From Geodermatophilus marinus (GTDB taxonomy: Bacteria > Actinomycetota > Actinomycetes > Mycobacteriales > Geodermatophilaceae), in assembly GCF_003428645.1 (NCBI RefSeq), contig NZ_QVQH01000013.1, forward strand, positions 1 through 64,000: DNA of 64,000 nucleotides, in the 5' to 3' direction. Below the pieces are notes generated by a model, which was not told the origin of the DNA, made no database searches, and saw only the letters and a program-made list of their open reading frames with translations. The translations under genes were made by a program, and so were the position numbers. Below, in pieces: positions 15,124 to 23,453 of the stretch (its first letter is position 1; each line of letters opens with the position of its first letter).

Positions 15124-16017
15124 TCAGTCCTCCAGGACCACTTCAAAGGTCAGTCCGCCGTCGTCCGACTCCACCAGCGCCGTGGTCGTGACGACGGTGA
15201 TCCTCAGCGAGGCCCCCACCGAGGACGTCGCCGCCACAGCCTGCGGGGGTGATTCCAGCTTGGGCCCCGCCTGCCAGGTCCGGGCTGCGTCCGCGCTCGT
15301 CCACACCGCACCGGACGAGTCCACCCCCGCGACGTTCATGCCGTCGTCAGCCCAGTCGACCACCTGGAGGAGCGGCGCACCGTCGTTCCGGACCCACGAC
15401 CTACCGCCGTCGAGGGAGCTGAGGAGCCCCTGCTCCGTGGTGGCGAGGATCGTCCGCCCGTCCGGTGCCGCGGCGAGTGCTGCCGGAGCTGCTGGGATCA
15501 GTAGTTGCTCCCACTCTTCGCCGTCGGCGCTACGCACGAGTGAGCCGTCGTAACCGAGGATCCCGGCATCGCTGACAGTCAGCGCATGGAAGTCGGACTC
15601 CCCCTGCCGGGATCGCGGTTCCCACGTCCGGCCGCCGTCCGTCGACTCGATCAGCCCGACCGGCTCGGGCAGGTCGGCGTCCGGCCCGGGGTGACCTGAG
15701 GCGAGGAAGTGCCCCGGTCCGCGGACGGCGAATCCCATCAGGTCGATGACCGGGCCTATATGGGTTGACTCGCCGTCATCGCCCACGTCGAAGAGCCCGT
15801 CGTGCGTGGCCAGGAGCAGCCGCCCGTCAGCTGGGTCGATCGCGACACCGTGGATGTGACTGGACGGCAGCATGCCGGCTGTCGCTCCGGCGGCGGCTGC
15901 TTCCGACTGTCCGGACGAGGAGGTGCAACCAGCGAGGAGCAGCGCCGAGGCGGCCGCTGCAGCCGTCGCGACCAAGGGACGCCGCGCCGGCCCCGCCGGT
16001 GAGTACTTGTCGGTCAC
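15124..16017 (-). CDS. Secreted lipoprotein with BNR/sortilin-like beta-propeller
   Basis: The 297-residue product has a signal peptide with lipobox (ALLLAGCTSSS), so it should be anchored outside the membrane. The body has repeated beta-propeller blades of the BNR/exo-sialidase type: ESTDGGRTWEPRS, SSLDGGRSWVRND, TSADAARTWQAGP and ESDDGGLTFEVV, spaced 40-50 residues. It begins with HIHGVAIDPADGRLLLATHDGL, the signature of a family often found beside copper/DsbD-type genes. The GTG start at 16017 overlaps the ccdA stop (GTGA). A role in extracytoplasmic metal or redox handling is suggested by context; ligand unknown. Confidence 0.8.
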   Translation of the reverse strand: MTDKYSPAGPARRPLVATAAAAASALLLAGCTSSSGQSEAAAAGATAGMLPSSHIHGVAIDPADGRLLLATHDGLFDVGDDGESTHIGPVIDLMGFAVRGPGHFLASGHPGPDADLPEPVGLIESTDGGRTWEPRSRQGESDFHALTVSDAGILGYDGSLVRSADGEEWEQLLIPAAPAALAAAPDGRTILATTEQGLLSSLDGGRSWVRNDGAPLLQVVDWADDGMNVAGVDSSGAVWTSADAARTWQAGPKLESPPQAVAATSSVGASLRITVVTTTALVESDDGGLTFEVVLED

Positions 16018-16883
16018 AGAAATGACTCTCCCCATCCAGTGGCCGCGAGCCATGCCCGAAGCCAGAACATCAATCGATCCCAGTAGCCGGTGAGCAGCAG
16101 AATGCCGAGCACGATCAACAGGCCGCCGCCGATCCGTGTCACGGTGTGGGCATGTCGGCGCGCCCAAGCGGACACGCCAACGACGCGACGGGCACCGAGC
16201 GCCATCGCCACGAAAGGGATCCCCAAGCCGAGGCAATAGGCCAACCCGAGCACTGCACCACGAAGCGCGGAGGCCTCTGCGTAAGCGAGGGTGTTGACCG
16301 CGGCGAGCGTGGGTCCCAGGCACGGCGTCCACCCCAACCCGAAGACGACGCCGAGCACGGGCGCGCCGGCTAGGCCACCGGACGGCCGGTGGTGCAGACG
16401 GCGTTCTCGCTGCAGCCAGGGAAGCAGGCCGAGGAACGCCAGCCCCATGCCGATGGTCACGACACCGGCCACCCGGGTCAGCACCGGTGCCCACTCCAGC
16501 AGCAGCCGACCCAGGCCACCGAACAGGGCGCCGAAAGAGATGAACACCAGGCTGAAGCCGGAGACGAAGAGCAGGGATCCGATCAACATTCTTCGTCTGC
16601 CGGGGCTGCGGACCGCCGTCCTGACGGCGCCCGTGCCGTCGCCTGCAGATGCCGCCACCGGTGTCCCTGTTCCGAGAGCGGGTACGGCTCCCCTGCCCCT
16701 CGGTTCTTCCGCATCCACTGCCGTTCCGGCGAGCCCCGCGATGTAGCCGACATATCCGGGAACCAGGGGCAGGCAGCAGGGCGAGGCGAAGCTGATCAGG
16801 CCGACCAGCGCGGCCACGGCGAAGGCCACCAGCAGCGACCCATCGGTGACGATGTCGGCGAACAAGTTTCCGAGGTCGGTCAT
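16014..16883 (-). CDS. ccdA: CcdA/DsbD-type thiol-disulfide transporter
   Basis: The 289-residue membrane protein has six or more predicted helices. Landmarks are FASPCCLPLVPGYVGYIAGL (the P-C-x-L-P motif that carries one redox Cys) and GLGWTPCLGPTLAAV (the second, TPC-x-GP). These proteins move electrons from cytosolic thioredoxin to extracytoplasmic thiol proteins. A hydrophilic loop of about 45 residues separates helices one and two. The start overlaps the tlpA stop (ATGA), and the downstream lipoprotein overlaps its end, so the three genes form a tight operon for disulfide reduction outside the membrane. Confidence 0.88.
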   Translation of the reverse strand: MTDLGNLFADIVTDGSLLVAFAVAALVGLISFASPCCLPLVPGYVGYIAGLAGTAVDAEEPRGRGAVPALGTGTPVAASAGDGTGAVRTAVRSPGRRRMLIGSLLFVSGFSLVFISFGALFGGLGRLLLEWAPVLTRVAGVVTIGMGLAFLGLLPWLQRERRLHHRPSGGLAGAPVLGVVFGLGWTPCLGPTLAAVNTLAYAEASALRGAVLGLAYCLGLGIPFVAMALGARRVVGVSAWARRHAHTVTRIGGGLLIVLGILLLTGYWDRLMFWLRAWLAATGWGESFL

Positions 16884-17500
16884 CCTCCGGTCTCCTGCAT
16901 GAGGCTCGACAGCACCGACTGAAGGTCGTCTCGTGCCACGGCCCCGGTATAGACACCGGCGACCCGTCCCTCCGTGTCGAGCACGATGGTCGACGGGACG
17001 ACGTTGGCCGGGAAGCCCCGGAAGGCCATGGCGACCTCGCCCCGCGGGTCGAACATCGACGGATACTCCGCGCCCACGTTGGTCATGAAGGCGCTGGCCA
17101 TCTGCCGGTCGTCTTTCACGTCGACGCCGAGGAATTGCACGCCCTGGTCGCGCACCTCCGCGTAGACGGCCTGGAAGTCGGGGGTCTCGACGCGGCAGGG
17201 GGCACACCATGATCCCCAGAAGTTGAGCACGGCGATGTCCCCGTCCAGGTCGGCCGAGTCGAACGGTGTGCCATCGAGAAGTTCGCCGCTAAAGGATGGC
17301 GCGACTGCGCGCCTGGTGGCTTCGATCACCTCGCCAGCAGAGGTGGCGCCGTTGAACTCGTAGCGGGTCCCGGGCGTGGTCTGGTCGACGTCGCTGGACG
17401 AGCAACCGGCAAGGGTGAGGAACAGGGCCGAGACGGCCAAGAGTGCGAGGCGACGAGGCGCACGAACAGATCTGGTTGAGCCACGCATGCCAGCGCGCAT
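16880..17500 (-). CDS. TlpA/ResA-like extracytoplasmic thioredoxin lipoprotein
   Basis: The 206-residue product begins MRAGMRGSTRSVRAPRRLAL with a hydrophobic segment and lipobox (FLTLAGCSSSD). The mature part is a thioredoxin fold of the TlpA/ResA/AhpC-TSA class: AVLNFWGSWCAPCRVETPDF has the active-site W-C-A-P-C, and FPANVVPSTIVLD carries the cis-proline loop. It would reduce disulfides of exported proteins using electrons from the co-transcribed CcdA. AAGGA about eight bases before ATG 17500 decides the start. Confidence 0.88.
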   Translation of the reverse strand: MRAGMRGSTRSVRAPRRLALLAVSALFLTLAGCSSSDVDQTTPGTRYEFNGATSAGEVIEATRRAVAPSFSGELLDGTPFDSADLDGDIAVLNFWGSWCAPCRVETPDFQAVYAEVRDQGVQFLGVDVKDDRQMASAFMTNVGAEYPSMFDPRGEVAMAFRGFPANVVPSTIVLDTEGRVAGVYTGAVARDDLQSVLSSLMQETGG

Positions 17501-17590
17501 GGGGTAGTCCTTCGAAACGGAGGGGCTGACGTTGAGGGAGCGCTCCGGCTCTACGGCCGAAGCGCGAAGCCGCGAGGCCGCGCAAGCTGT

Positions 17591-17636
17591 CGACGGGGTG
17601 GCGCTGCCCCGAAGCTGGAACAGCGCCACCCCGTCG
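17591..17636 (-). terminator. Strong hairpin terminator after the DUF305 lipoprotein gene
   Basis: A perfect 16-bp stem (CGACGGGGTGGCGCTG paired with CAGCGCCACCCCGTCG) closes a 14-base loop and starts six bases beyond the DUF305 stop at 17642. There is no U-tract, as often in actinobacteria. It separates the DUF305 unit from the tlpA operon downstream. Confidence 0.75.
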
Positions 17637-17641
17637 CGGCG

Positions 17642-18277
17642 TCATCCGCCCAACTGAGTCAGCAGCGTCTGCATCTCCTCGATCTCAGCGGTCTGGGACT
17701 CGACGATCTCCCGAGCCATCTCGACGGCGTCCGGGTTGGAACCGTCGGCGATCTCGGTCTCCGCCATGTCCACGGCGCCCTGGTGGTGCGGGATCATCAT
17801 CTCGAGGAACATCCGATCGAACTCAGCGCCGGAGGAAGAGTCCAGCGCTGTCATGTCCTCCTGGGACATGCCTTCCATGTCCATGCCGCCCGAGCCGTGG
17901 TCCATGCCGCCCATGTCCTCCTCGGGCAGCGGCTCGCCCCACGCCTCGAGCCAGCCGGTCATCGTCTCGATCTCCGGCCCCTGCGCCGCCTCGATGCGAT
18001 CGGCTAGGTCGATCACCCTCGGGTCCGAGGCCCGGCCATCGGCGAGCTGAGCCATGCGAAGGGCCCCCTCGTGGTGCGGGAGCATGCCCTGGACGAAGGC
18101 CACGTCGGCGTCGTTGTGGGCGGTGGAGTCGTTGGCGGAGCTGTCGGCGGCGGCGGTGCCCTCGGCGCTGCTCCCAGCACTGGCGCCTTCGCCTCCGTCG
18201 GAGCAGCCGGCCAGCACGATGGCGCCTGTCATGAGTCCGCCGGCAAGGCGGACAAGTCGAGCGGTGGTGCGCGTCAT
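17642..18277 (-). CDS. Two-domain DUF305 lipoprotein
   Basis: The 211-residue product has a lipoprotein signal (GAIVLAGCSDGGEG) and a Ser/Ala-rich linker, then a tandem DUF305 ferritin-like domain: FVQGMLPHHEGALRMAQL in the first half and FLEMMIPHHQGAVDMAETEI in the second. Between them lies a Met/His-rich loop (GGMDHGSGGMDMEGMSQEDM), a likely copper-binding patch that echoes the HEGMDH repeat of the nuo-associated protein. It would act outside the membrane, probably sequestering copper; function is inferred from context. CAGGAG precedes the ATG. Confidence 0.85.
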   Translation of the reverse strand: MTRTTARLVRLAGGLMTGAIVLAGCSDGGEGASAGSSAEGTAAADSSANDSTAHNDADVAFVQGMLPHHEGALRMAQLADGRASDPRVIDLADRIEAAQGPEIETMTGWLEAWGEPLPEEDMGGMDHGSGGMDMEGMSQEDMTALDSSSGAEFDRMFLEMMIPHHQGAVDMAETEIADGSNPDAVEMAREIVESQTAEIEEMQTLLTQLGG

Positions 18278-18357
18278 TGCAAGTCTCCTGGGTCGGTGTC
18301 ATAGGCATGCGGAACGGACCCGACCGAGCACATGGCTGGCGGGTCTGGGCATTCGGC

Positions 18358-18819
18358 CTAGATCCGGAGGAGACAGAGAGCGGAAAGATCCGGTGGCCGC
18401 GGGAGCCTGGACCACCAGGCGTGCCACAGCACTGAGGGCGCCCTGGCACGGACGACGGAGCCTGGAACTCGTCGGATCAGCGCAGCCACGCCCAGAAGGA
18501 CCACGCCGGTCAGAAGCACCGCGAGACAGACCGCCCCGAAGGCGGTACCGGACGTCGACGGACTGTCGTGCGGCGGACCGGATATGGCGGCGACAGGACC
18601 CGCGCCCGGGACGACGCCGGGCGACTGATACCCCACGACCGTGAGCGCCGGCCAGACGAACTCTGCCGACGCTACGCCGTGGACCACGGGCATCGCGGAT
18701 GCCGCCGTCCCGTGGCCGGCGTCCATGTCGGCCGCCATGCACTGAACACCGTGCATGGAGAAGACAGCAGCGAGCAGCAGCAGCGCCCACACGCGTCGCG
18801 CCGACATCCCACCTCCCAA
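18358..18819 (-). CDS. Small membrane protein, DUF6153-like, partner of DUF305
   Basis: The 153-residue protein has an N-terminal signal/TM segment (VWALLLLAAVFSMHGVQCM), a central His- and Met-containing extracytoplasmic region (MAADMDAGHGTAASAMPVVHG) and a second TM helix (AVCLAVLLTGVVLLGVAAL), and ends RPPDLSALCLLRI. That ending is typical of a small actinobacterial family found next to DUF305 genes; I assign it to DUF6153 from memory. It is 80 bases upstream of the DUF305 lipoprotein gene in the same direction, so probably co-transcribed. No catalytic motif is visible. Confidence 0.7.
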   Translation of the reverse strand: MGGGMSARRVWALLLLAAVFSMHGVQCMAADMDAGHGTAASAMPVVHGVASAEFVWPALTVVGYQSPGVVPGAGPVAAISGPPHDSPSTSGTAFGAVCLAVLLTGVVLLGVAALIRRVPGSVVRARAPSVLWHAWWSRLPRPPDLSALCLLRI

Positions 18820-18905
18820 CGACTGACTTCAGGCTACTAGGCCGCGTAGTACTCCCTGCCGCCATGAGGCGGTTCGCCTCACGGCGACAGTTCGCGGTCC
18901 AGCCT

Positions 18906-19952
18906 TCAGACGATGCGTCGCGCCCCCGCGTAACCCGACATGTCGACAGAGCCGACCTTGACAGGTTCACCGAACGTAGATGCGTGGACCATCTGTCCAC
19001 CGCCGATGTAGATGCCGATGTGGCTCACCGGACTGTAGAAGTAGACGAGGTCCCCCGCCTGGAGCTCCGCCCTCGGGACCGCTTGGCCCATGGTGGCCTG
19101 CATCCTGCTGGAGTGCGGCAGCGAGATCCCCGCTGCTGCGAAGGCGTATTGGGTAAGCCCGGAGCAGTCGAAGGAGTCGGGTCCCGCCGCGGCCCAGACG
19201 TAGGGGTCCCCGAGCTGGGCCATTGCGGTGTCGACGGCAGCCTGCGCCGCAGCGCTGTCGGCCACCACTGCACTGGGCGGCGGCGCGGCCAGCGTCCGTC
19301 CGCCGTGGGCAGCGTCGGCCTCTTCCCGCTGCGCGGCTGTCAGCGCCGTGTACTGGGCTTGGTATTCGGCGATCTCCGACTGCAGGTCCGCCTGCTGAGC
19401 GGCGACCTCGTCAACCTGCTGCTGCGCCTCGGCAGCTGCCTTCTCGGCCGCCGCCTGCGCCTCCTCGGCCGCGGTCCGAGCGATCGCGACTCGGTCGAGA
19501 ACGTCGTTGTGGTGGCCGGCCACTGATTCCAGGAGGGCGATCCGATCGAGGAACTCCTCGGGGGATCCGCTGGTCATGAACGCCTGGACGGCGCCGAGTC
19601 CGTCTCCCGTGTACGCGGTCTGTGCGACGGCTGCCAGTTGGTCACTCAGCGCGGCCAGTGCCGCCTCGGCTGCGGCGACTTCATCCTGAGCCACCGCCGC
19701 CGCCATCTGCTGTGACTCGAGGTTCTCGCGCGCCTCGTTGAACTGCTCGGTGAGAACTTCCAGCTCGTGGCCGCGCTCGGCGACGAGAGAAGCTGCATCC
19801 TCGGCTGTGACGGGGTCACCCGGCGCTGCCGCCGCAGGGGCGGAGGCGAGATCGATCCCGACGACGGCGATGACAGCCAGGAGCAGAGTGCGCTTTCGCC
19901 ACTGTGGGCCGGAGCGGGTCACGGGCAGGGAGTCGCGATGGGTAGTCGCCAC
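18906..19952 (-). CDS. NlpC/P60 peptidoglycan endopeptidase (RipA-like)
   Basis: The 348-residue product has a signal peptide (LAVIAVVGIDLASAPAAAA), a long coiled coil of Ala/Glu/Gln-rich helices (about residues 50-210) and a C-terminal NlpC/P60 domain with the catalytic Cys in DSFDCSGLTQYAFAAAG, and the His in VSHIGIYIGGGQMVHAS. These enzymes cut peptide stems of peptidoglycan, and the coiled coil normally occupies and controls the active site, as in mycobacterial RipA/RipC. It is divergent from the BlaI-type regulator, separated by a 450-bp region with an inverted repeat, which suggests stress-responsive control. Confidence 0.88.
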   Translation of the reverse strand: MATTHRDSLPVTRSGPQWRKRTLLLAVIAVVGIDLASAPAAAAPGDPVTAEDAASLVAERGHELEVLTEQFNEARENLESQQMAAAVAQDEVAAAEAALAALSDQLAAVAQTAYTGDGLGAVQAFMTSGSPEEFLDRIALLESVAGHHNDVLDRVAIARTAAEEAQAAAEKAAAEAQQQVDEVAAQQADLQSEIAEYQAQYTALTAAQREEADAAHGGRTLAAPPPSAVVADSAAAQAAVDTAMAQLGDPYVWAAAGPDSFDCSGLTQYAFAAAGISLPHSSRMQATMGQAVPRAELQAGDLVYFYSPVSHIGIYIGGGQMVHASTFGEPVKVGSVDMSGYAGARRIV

Positions 19953-20402
19953 GGCGGGCGGCTCTCCTGTCTTCCAGTGGCCGCCTACCGAGTTAGCTGA
20001 CGGATTCGGGCGGGAAGACGCCCTACCTGCGGCCGGCAGTTCGGCTCGCAGGATTCACCCCAGTACTGCGGTGGGTCCCCGGTCTCGGACGGTCGCCCGT
20101 CCTGCGTTCGGCGGCGCCCGGACGGGCCTCCATGTGCGGAGGACGACTGCCGAACCGAGCCTCGCCAACATAGGTGCGTGACCGTTTCGTGACAACTATG
20201 CGGGCCAAATAGTTGCCGTGTCGGAGACGACGGTTCCTGAGCCTTGCGGCCCACTGCGGCCATGCTGGAACGAGGACTCCCTCGCCGACTGCCAGTAGTG
20301 TGCAGCGACCGATACACCGTGGAACGTGCGAGACCGCTCCCGACACGACTCCGCCGCTCCGACGCACGGAGAGCGTGCTGCGGCACTAACGAAGGAGCAC
20401 CG
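19953..20402. promoter_or_regulatory. Divergent promoter region between NlpC/P60 and BlaI genes
   Basis: A 450-bp gap without a convincing gene. At 20193-20215 it holds the inverted repeat CAACTAT-N9-ATAGTTG, the most AT-rich and symmetric signal in the gap and a candidate operator for the BlaI-type repressor. Confidence 0.55.
20193..20215. promoter_or_regulatory. Inverted repeat CAACTAT-N9-ATAGTTG, candidate BlaI operator
   Basis: Perfect 7-bp arms are separated by nine bases, about 190 bases upstream of the blaI-type start. BlaI/MecI repressors bind AT-containing dyads as dimers, usually around ACA-TGT cores, so the assignment rests on position and symmetry. Confidence 0.45.
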
Positions 20403-20765
20403 GTGCCACCGCTGGGCAAGCTGGAGGCGGCCGTCATGGGCGTCCTGTGGTCGGCCGACGCCGCACTGACCGTGCGGGAGGTTCTCGAGCGGCTGCCCGT
20501 GCAGCGGAACCTGGCCTACACGACGGTCATGACGGTGTTGAGCACCCTGCACCGCAAGGGGATGGTGGATCGCGAAGCGGTCGGCCGCGCGTACAGCTAC
20601 CTCCCGGCACGAAGCCGGGAAGCAGCGGCCGCGGCATCACTGCGAGAGATCCTCGAGGCCTCGGAGGATCCACGGTCGGTCCTCCTGCACTTCGCCGAAA
20701 CCGCGACCGACGAGGAATCCGAAGTCCTCCGTGACGGCCTCGCCAAGCGGAGTGCTGAACCGTGA
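20403..20765 (+). CDS. BlaI/MecI/CopY-family repressor
   Basis: The 120-residue protein is a winged-helix repressor: LGKLEAAVMGVLWSADAALT begins the fold, VREVLERLPVQRNLAYTTVMTVLSTLHRKGMV holds the recognition helix with the family signature A-Y-T-T-V-M-T-V-L, and DREAVGRAYSYLPARSRE is the wing. There is no CxC copper motif as in CopY. The GTG start 20403 follows AAGGAG at six bases, excluding the longer reading from 20244. The M56 peptidase overlaps its stop (GTGA), giving the standard repressor-antirepressor pair. Confidence 0.9.
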   Translation: MPPLGKLEAAVMGVLWSADAALTVREVLERLPVQRNLAYTTVMTVLSTLHRKGMVDREAVGRAYSYLPARSREAAAAASLREILEASEDPRSVLLHFAETATDEESEVLRDGLAKRSAEP

Positions 20766-21697
20766 CCGCGGTCGTTGCTCTCATCGCCGGCACTCTGTTG
20801 TTCGGCTGGCACGGCCACCGCGTGCTGATGTGGCTCGCGGATCGGCGCCTGGATCCGACGATCCTGCTCACCGGCTGGGTTCTGTCGACGCTGGGCTTCG
20901 CCGCCTCGCTGTTCGCCATGCTCAGCCTGGTGGCCCTACCCGTCGACGAGCATCATGCCGGCACCTTCGGTCTGGCCGGAGACTGCTGGATGGCCCTCTC
21001 CTCCGGAGTCCTGCCAGGGACCGCGGAGGCTGTCGCCGCCGCGGGGGTGGTGACTGCCGCGTTCATCGCCTCCAGAGTCGGCCTCGTCATCCACAGAAGA
21101 CTTCGGCGTCGGCGGCGCAACGCCCCGCACCTGCAGCAGCTGCGCCTGCTGGCCGCCGGCTGCCGGGCGCATGACCCACTCTGGATCGAGGACGAGCGCC
21201 CCATGGCACTCTCCATCGGCGGACGCTCTGGTCTGATCGTCATGAGCCGGGGATTGCGGGATCAACTGACACCCGCGGCCGTGCACGCCACCCTTGAGCA
21301 CGAACGCGCCCACCTCAGGGGCCGACACCACCTCATCCTGGCCATCCTCGAGACACTCGCCCTGGCTCTGCCGTGGTGCCCTTTGCTGCGTGCAGCGCCT
21401 GAAGCCGCGCGAGACCTCGTGGAATTGGCTGCGGACAGCCGGGCAGCCCGCCATTGTGGACCGTCCGCGGTCCGCGAAGCCTTGTCTCGCCTGACCGGTC
21501 ACCCACTGCCTGTCGGAGCTCTCGCCATGGCCGGGCGCCTGACTGCGGCGCGACTCCAGCGGCTCTCCACAGGCAGCATCGGGGGAAGCGGACTCAGCCG
21601 ACTGGCTGGTTGCACGGCGGTTGCGGCCGGGGCCCTGGCGTTGCCCACGGCCGCCGCCGCGCTGGCCGTCAGTGTCGTGCAGTGCGCCTTTGCCTGA
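20762..21697 (+). CDS. M56-family membrane metallopeptidase (BlaR1/MecR1-like)
   Basis: The 311-residue membrane protein has an N-terminal hairpin of helices, a cytoplasmic basic segment (HRRLRRRRRN) and the zinc-protease motif LEHERAHLRGRHH (HExxH, His180-Glu181-His184), then further helices. M56 proteases cleave the cognate BlaI repressor when a signal is sensed. Unlike BlaR1 it has no penicillin-binding sensor domain, so the signal is unknown; actinobacterial pairs of this type have been linked to cell-wall or respiratory stress. The start overlaps the blaI-type stop. Confidence 0.88.
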   Translation: MTAVVALIAGTLLFGWHGHRVLMWLADRRLDPTILLTGWVLSTLGFAASLFAMLSLVALPVDEHHAGTFGLAGDCWMALSSGVLPGTAEAVAAAGVVTAAFIASRVGLVIHRRLRRRRRNAPHLQQLRLLAAGCRAHDPLWIEDERPMALSIGGRSGLIVMSRGLRDQLTPAAVHATLEHERAHLRGRHHLILAILETLALALPWCPLLRAAPEAARDLVELAADSRAARHCGPSAVREALSRLTGHPLPVGALAMAGRLTAARLQRLSTGSIGGSGLSRLAGCTAVAAGALALPTAAAALAVSVVQCAFA

Positions 21698-22022
21698 CAT
21701 GCTCCAGGACACCGACCACAGCGCCTGATCCCCTCCAGCGGCATTGGAGGCGATTCACTGAGTTTCCAGTACCTGACCAGAAGGGCGCACCGCCCCGGCC
21801 GCCCCGCCAGACCGGGGGTCGGGGCGGGGCTCTCCTCATCCCTGTCCGAGCGCACACGCCCGCCGGTGTCTTGCCCTTTCAGCGCACGTCGATTCCGGGC
21901 GCTGTACAGGAGAATGTGCTGCCCCCCCCCGTAGTCGAAGTCTGGCCTTCTAGGTAGGCCTTTTCCCCTGCCGCGGCGGCCGGTTCCAGTCGACCAGGCA
22001 ATAACTACAAGGACGTGGCGAA
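21698..22022. other. Convergent intergenic region
   Basis: This 325-bp gap lies between convergent M56 and MFS genes. It contains G/C-rich inverted segments around 21789-21832 and a better terminator at 21944-21964. No gene is apparent. Confidence 0.5.
21944..21964 (+). terminator. Intrinsic terminator with U-tract
   Basis: GGCCT-TCTAGGT-AGGCC followed at once by TTTT is a short hairpin plus U-tract on the plus strand. It is downstream of the blaI/M56 pair and would prevent read-through into the convergent MFS gene. Confidence 0.55.
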
Positions 22023-23288
22023 TCAAAGCTCGCCGGCGGCGTCACCGCTCCGGCGCAGGACAGGGCCAGCGACACGGCTGGCGGCGAAGCCGACGGCGGC
22101 GGCGAGCAGGAGAAGGACGCCGCCGAGGTAGTAGACGGCGCGGATCCCCATGGTGTCGGCGAGCAGCCCGCCGATGCCGAGGCTGGCCAGGCGCCCGGTC
22201 TGCCAGAGCAGGTCCATCAGGGCGAAGACCCGTCCGCGCGTGCGGTCGGCCACGTGCGACTGGAGCAGGCTGTTGAAGGTGACGGCGCCGGTAGAGGTTC
22301 CGACGCCGTACACGGCCAGGGCGGCGGCGGCGACCGGCAGCGAGCGGACCGAGGCGAGCACCAGGTCGACCACGCCCCGCAGCACATAGGGGCCGAACAC
22401 GTACAGCGGCCGGCGTGGATCGGGGATGAACCGCAGCAGGAGGATGGGCCCAAGGGCAGCGCCGACGCCGATCGCGCCGACCAGGATTCCGTAGGCATCC
22501 GCCGGTGCCCGAAGGTGCTCGGCGGCGAGGACGACCAGCAGCGCGCTGGTCGCCCCGGCCGACAACGCGGCCAGCAACTGTCCGATGGCAAGCGCGCGCA
22601 GCAGCCGGTCGCGGCCGACCAGGGCCACGCCGTTGCGGGCGTCGGCGAGCAGCCGGCGGCGGCCGACCTCGCCCGGCGGCTCGACCAGCCGCAGGCCGCG
22701 CAGCGCCAGCGCCGAGACGACGAAGCTCGCGGCGTTGATGCCGAACGCCCAGCCGGGACCGACCAGGGCAACCAGGCCTCCCGCCAGCGGCGCAAGGACG
22801 ACCTGCGACAGCACCGCCGCGGTCCAGACGGCGCTGTTGGCGGCGACGATCTCCCGGTCGGCCACGACCGAGGGCAACACGCTGTTGGCCGCGGGGTTGA
22901 AGAACGCCGCCCCGGCGGACAAGCCGAACGCGACCGCGTAAATGACCAGCGGGTCGTCGTGCCAGACCACCAGCACGCCGGCCAGGGCGGCACGGAGTAC
23001 GTCGGCGGCAACCATCACCTGGACGCGGGGCAGCCGGTCGACGACCACGCCGGCAATCGGGGCGATGAGCAGCACCGGGACGATCTCGGCGACGACGACG
23101 CCCGCCACGCCCAGCCCCGAGCCGGTCAGCCGGTAGATCAAGATGGCCAGCGCAACGAAACTGAAGATGTCACCCCACTGGCTGACCGTGCGCGCCGCCC
23201 AGAGCCGCCGGAATTCCGGCTGGGCCAGCACCGCACGCATCCCCGGCCGCCGCTCCTCGTCCGCCACGCCCCTCCTGTCCTTCGTCAC
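22023..23288 (-). CDS. Major facilitator superfamily exporter
   Basis: A 421-residue, 12-helix transporter of the MFS_3 (TMS, EntS-like) group. It begins with the typical LAQPEFRRLWAARTVSQWGD and keeps the motif-A-like loop GVVVDRLPRVQVMVAADVLRA between helices two and three. Members usually export small molecules such as siderophores or drugs; the substrate cannot be read from sequence. It follows merA on the same strand after 165 bases, so it may be read from the mer promoter, but it is not a recognised mercury transporter (no MerC/MerT Cys pairs). Confidence 0.85.
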   Translation of the reverse strand: MTKDRRGVADEERRPGMRAVLAQPEFRRLWAARTVSQWGDIFSFVALAILIYRLTGSGLGVAGVVVAEIVPVLLIAPIAGVVVDRLPRVQVMVAADVLRAALAGVLVVWHDDPLVIYAVAFGLSAGAAFFNPAANSVLPSVVADREIVAANSAVWTAAVLSQVVLAPLAGGLVALVGPGWAFGINAASFVVSALALRGLRLVEPPGEVGRRRLLADARNGVALVGRDRLLRALAIGQLLAALSAGATSALLVVLAAEHLRAPADAYGILVGAIGVGAALGPILLLRFIPDPRRPLYVFGPYVLRGVVDLVLASVRSLPVAAAALAVYGVGTSTGAVTFNSLLQSHVADRTRGRVFALMDLLWQTGRLASLGIGGLLADTMGIRAVYYLGGVLLLLAAAVGFAASRVAGPVLRRSGDAAGEL

Positions 23289-23453
23289 CGGAGTTCCACT
23301 GCCCCACCGTCCGGGGCTGAGCCTCGCTCAGCCCTCACCGGGTTGGCCCGTCCTTGTGAACGTCCGGGCTCCCCGTACTGCCGTCCAGGCACTCCGACAC
23401 TGGCACCTGAGCGAACGCAACCGACCCGCAGTGCCCAAGCAGGATGCCTCCGC

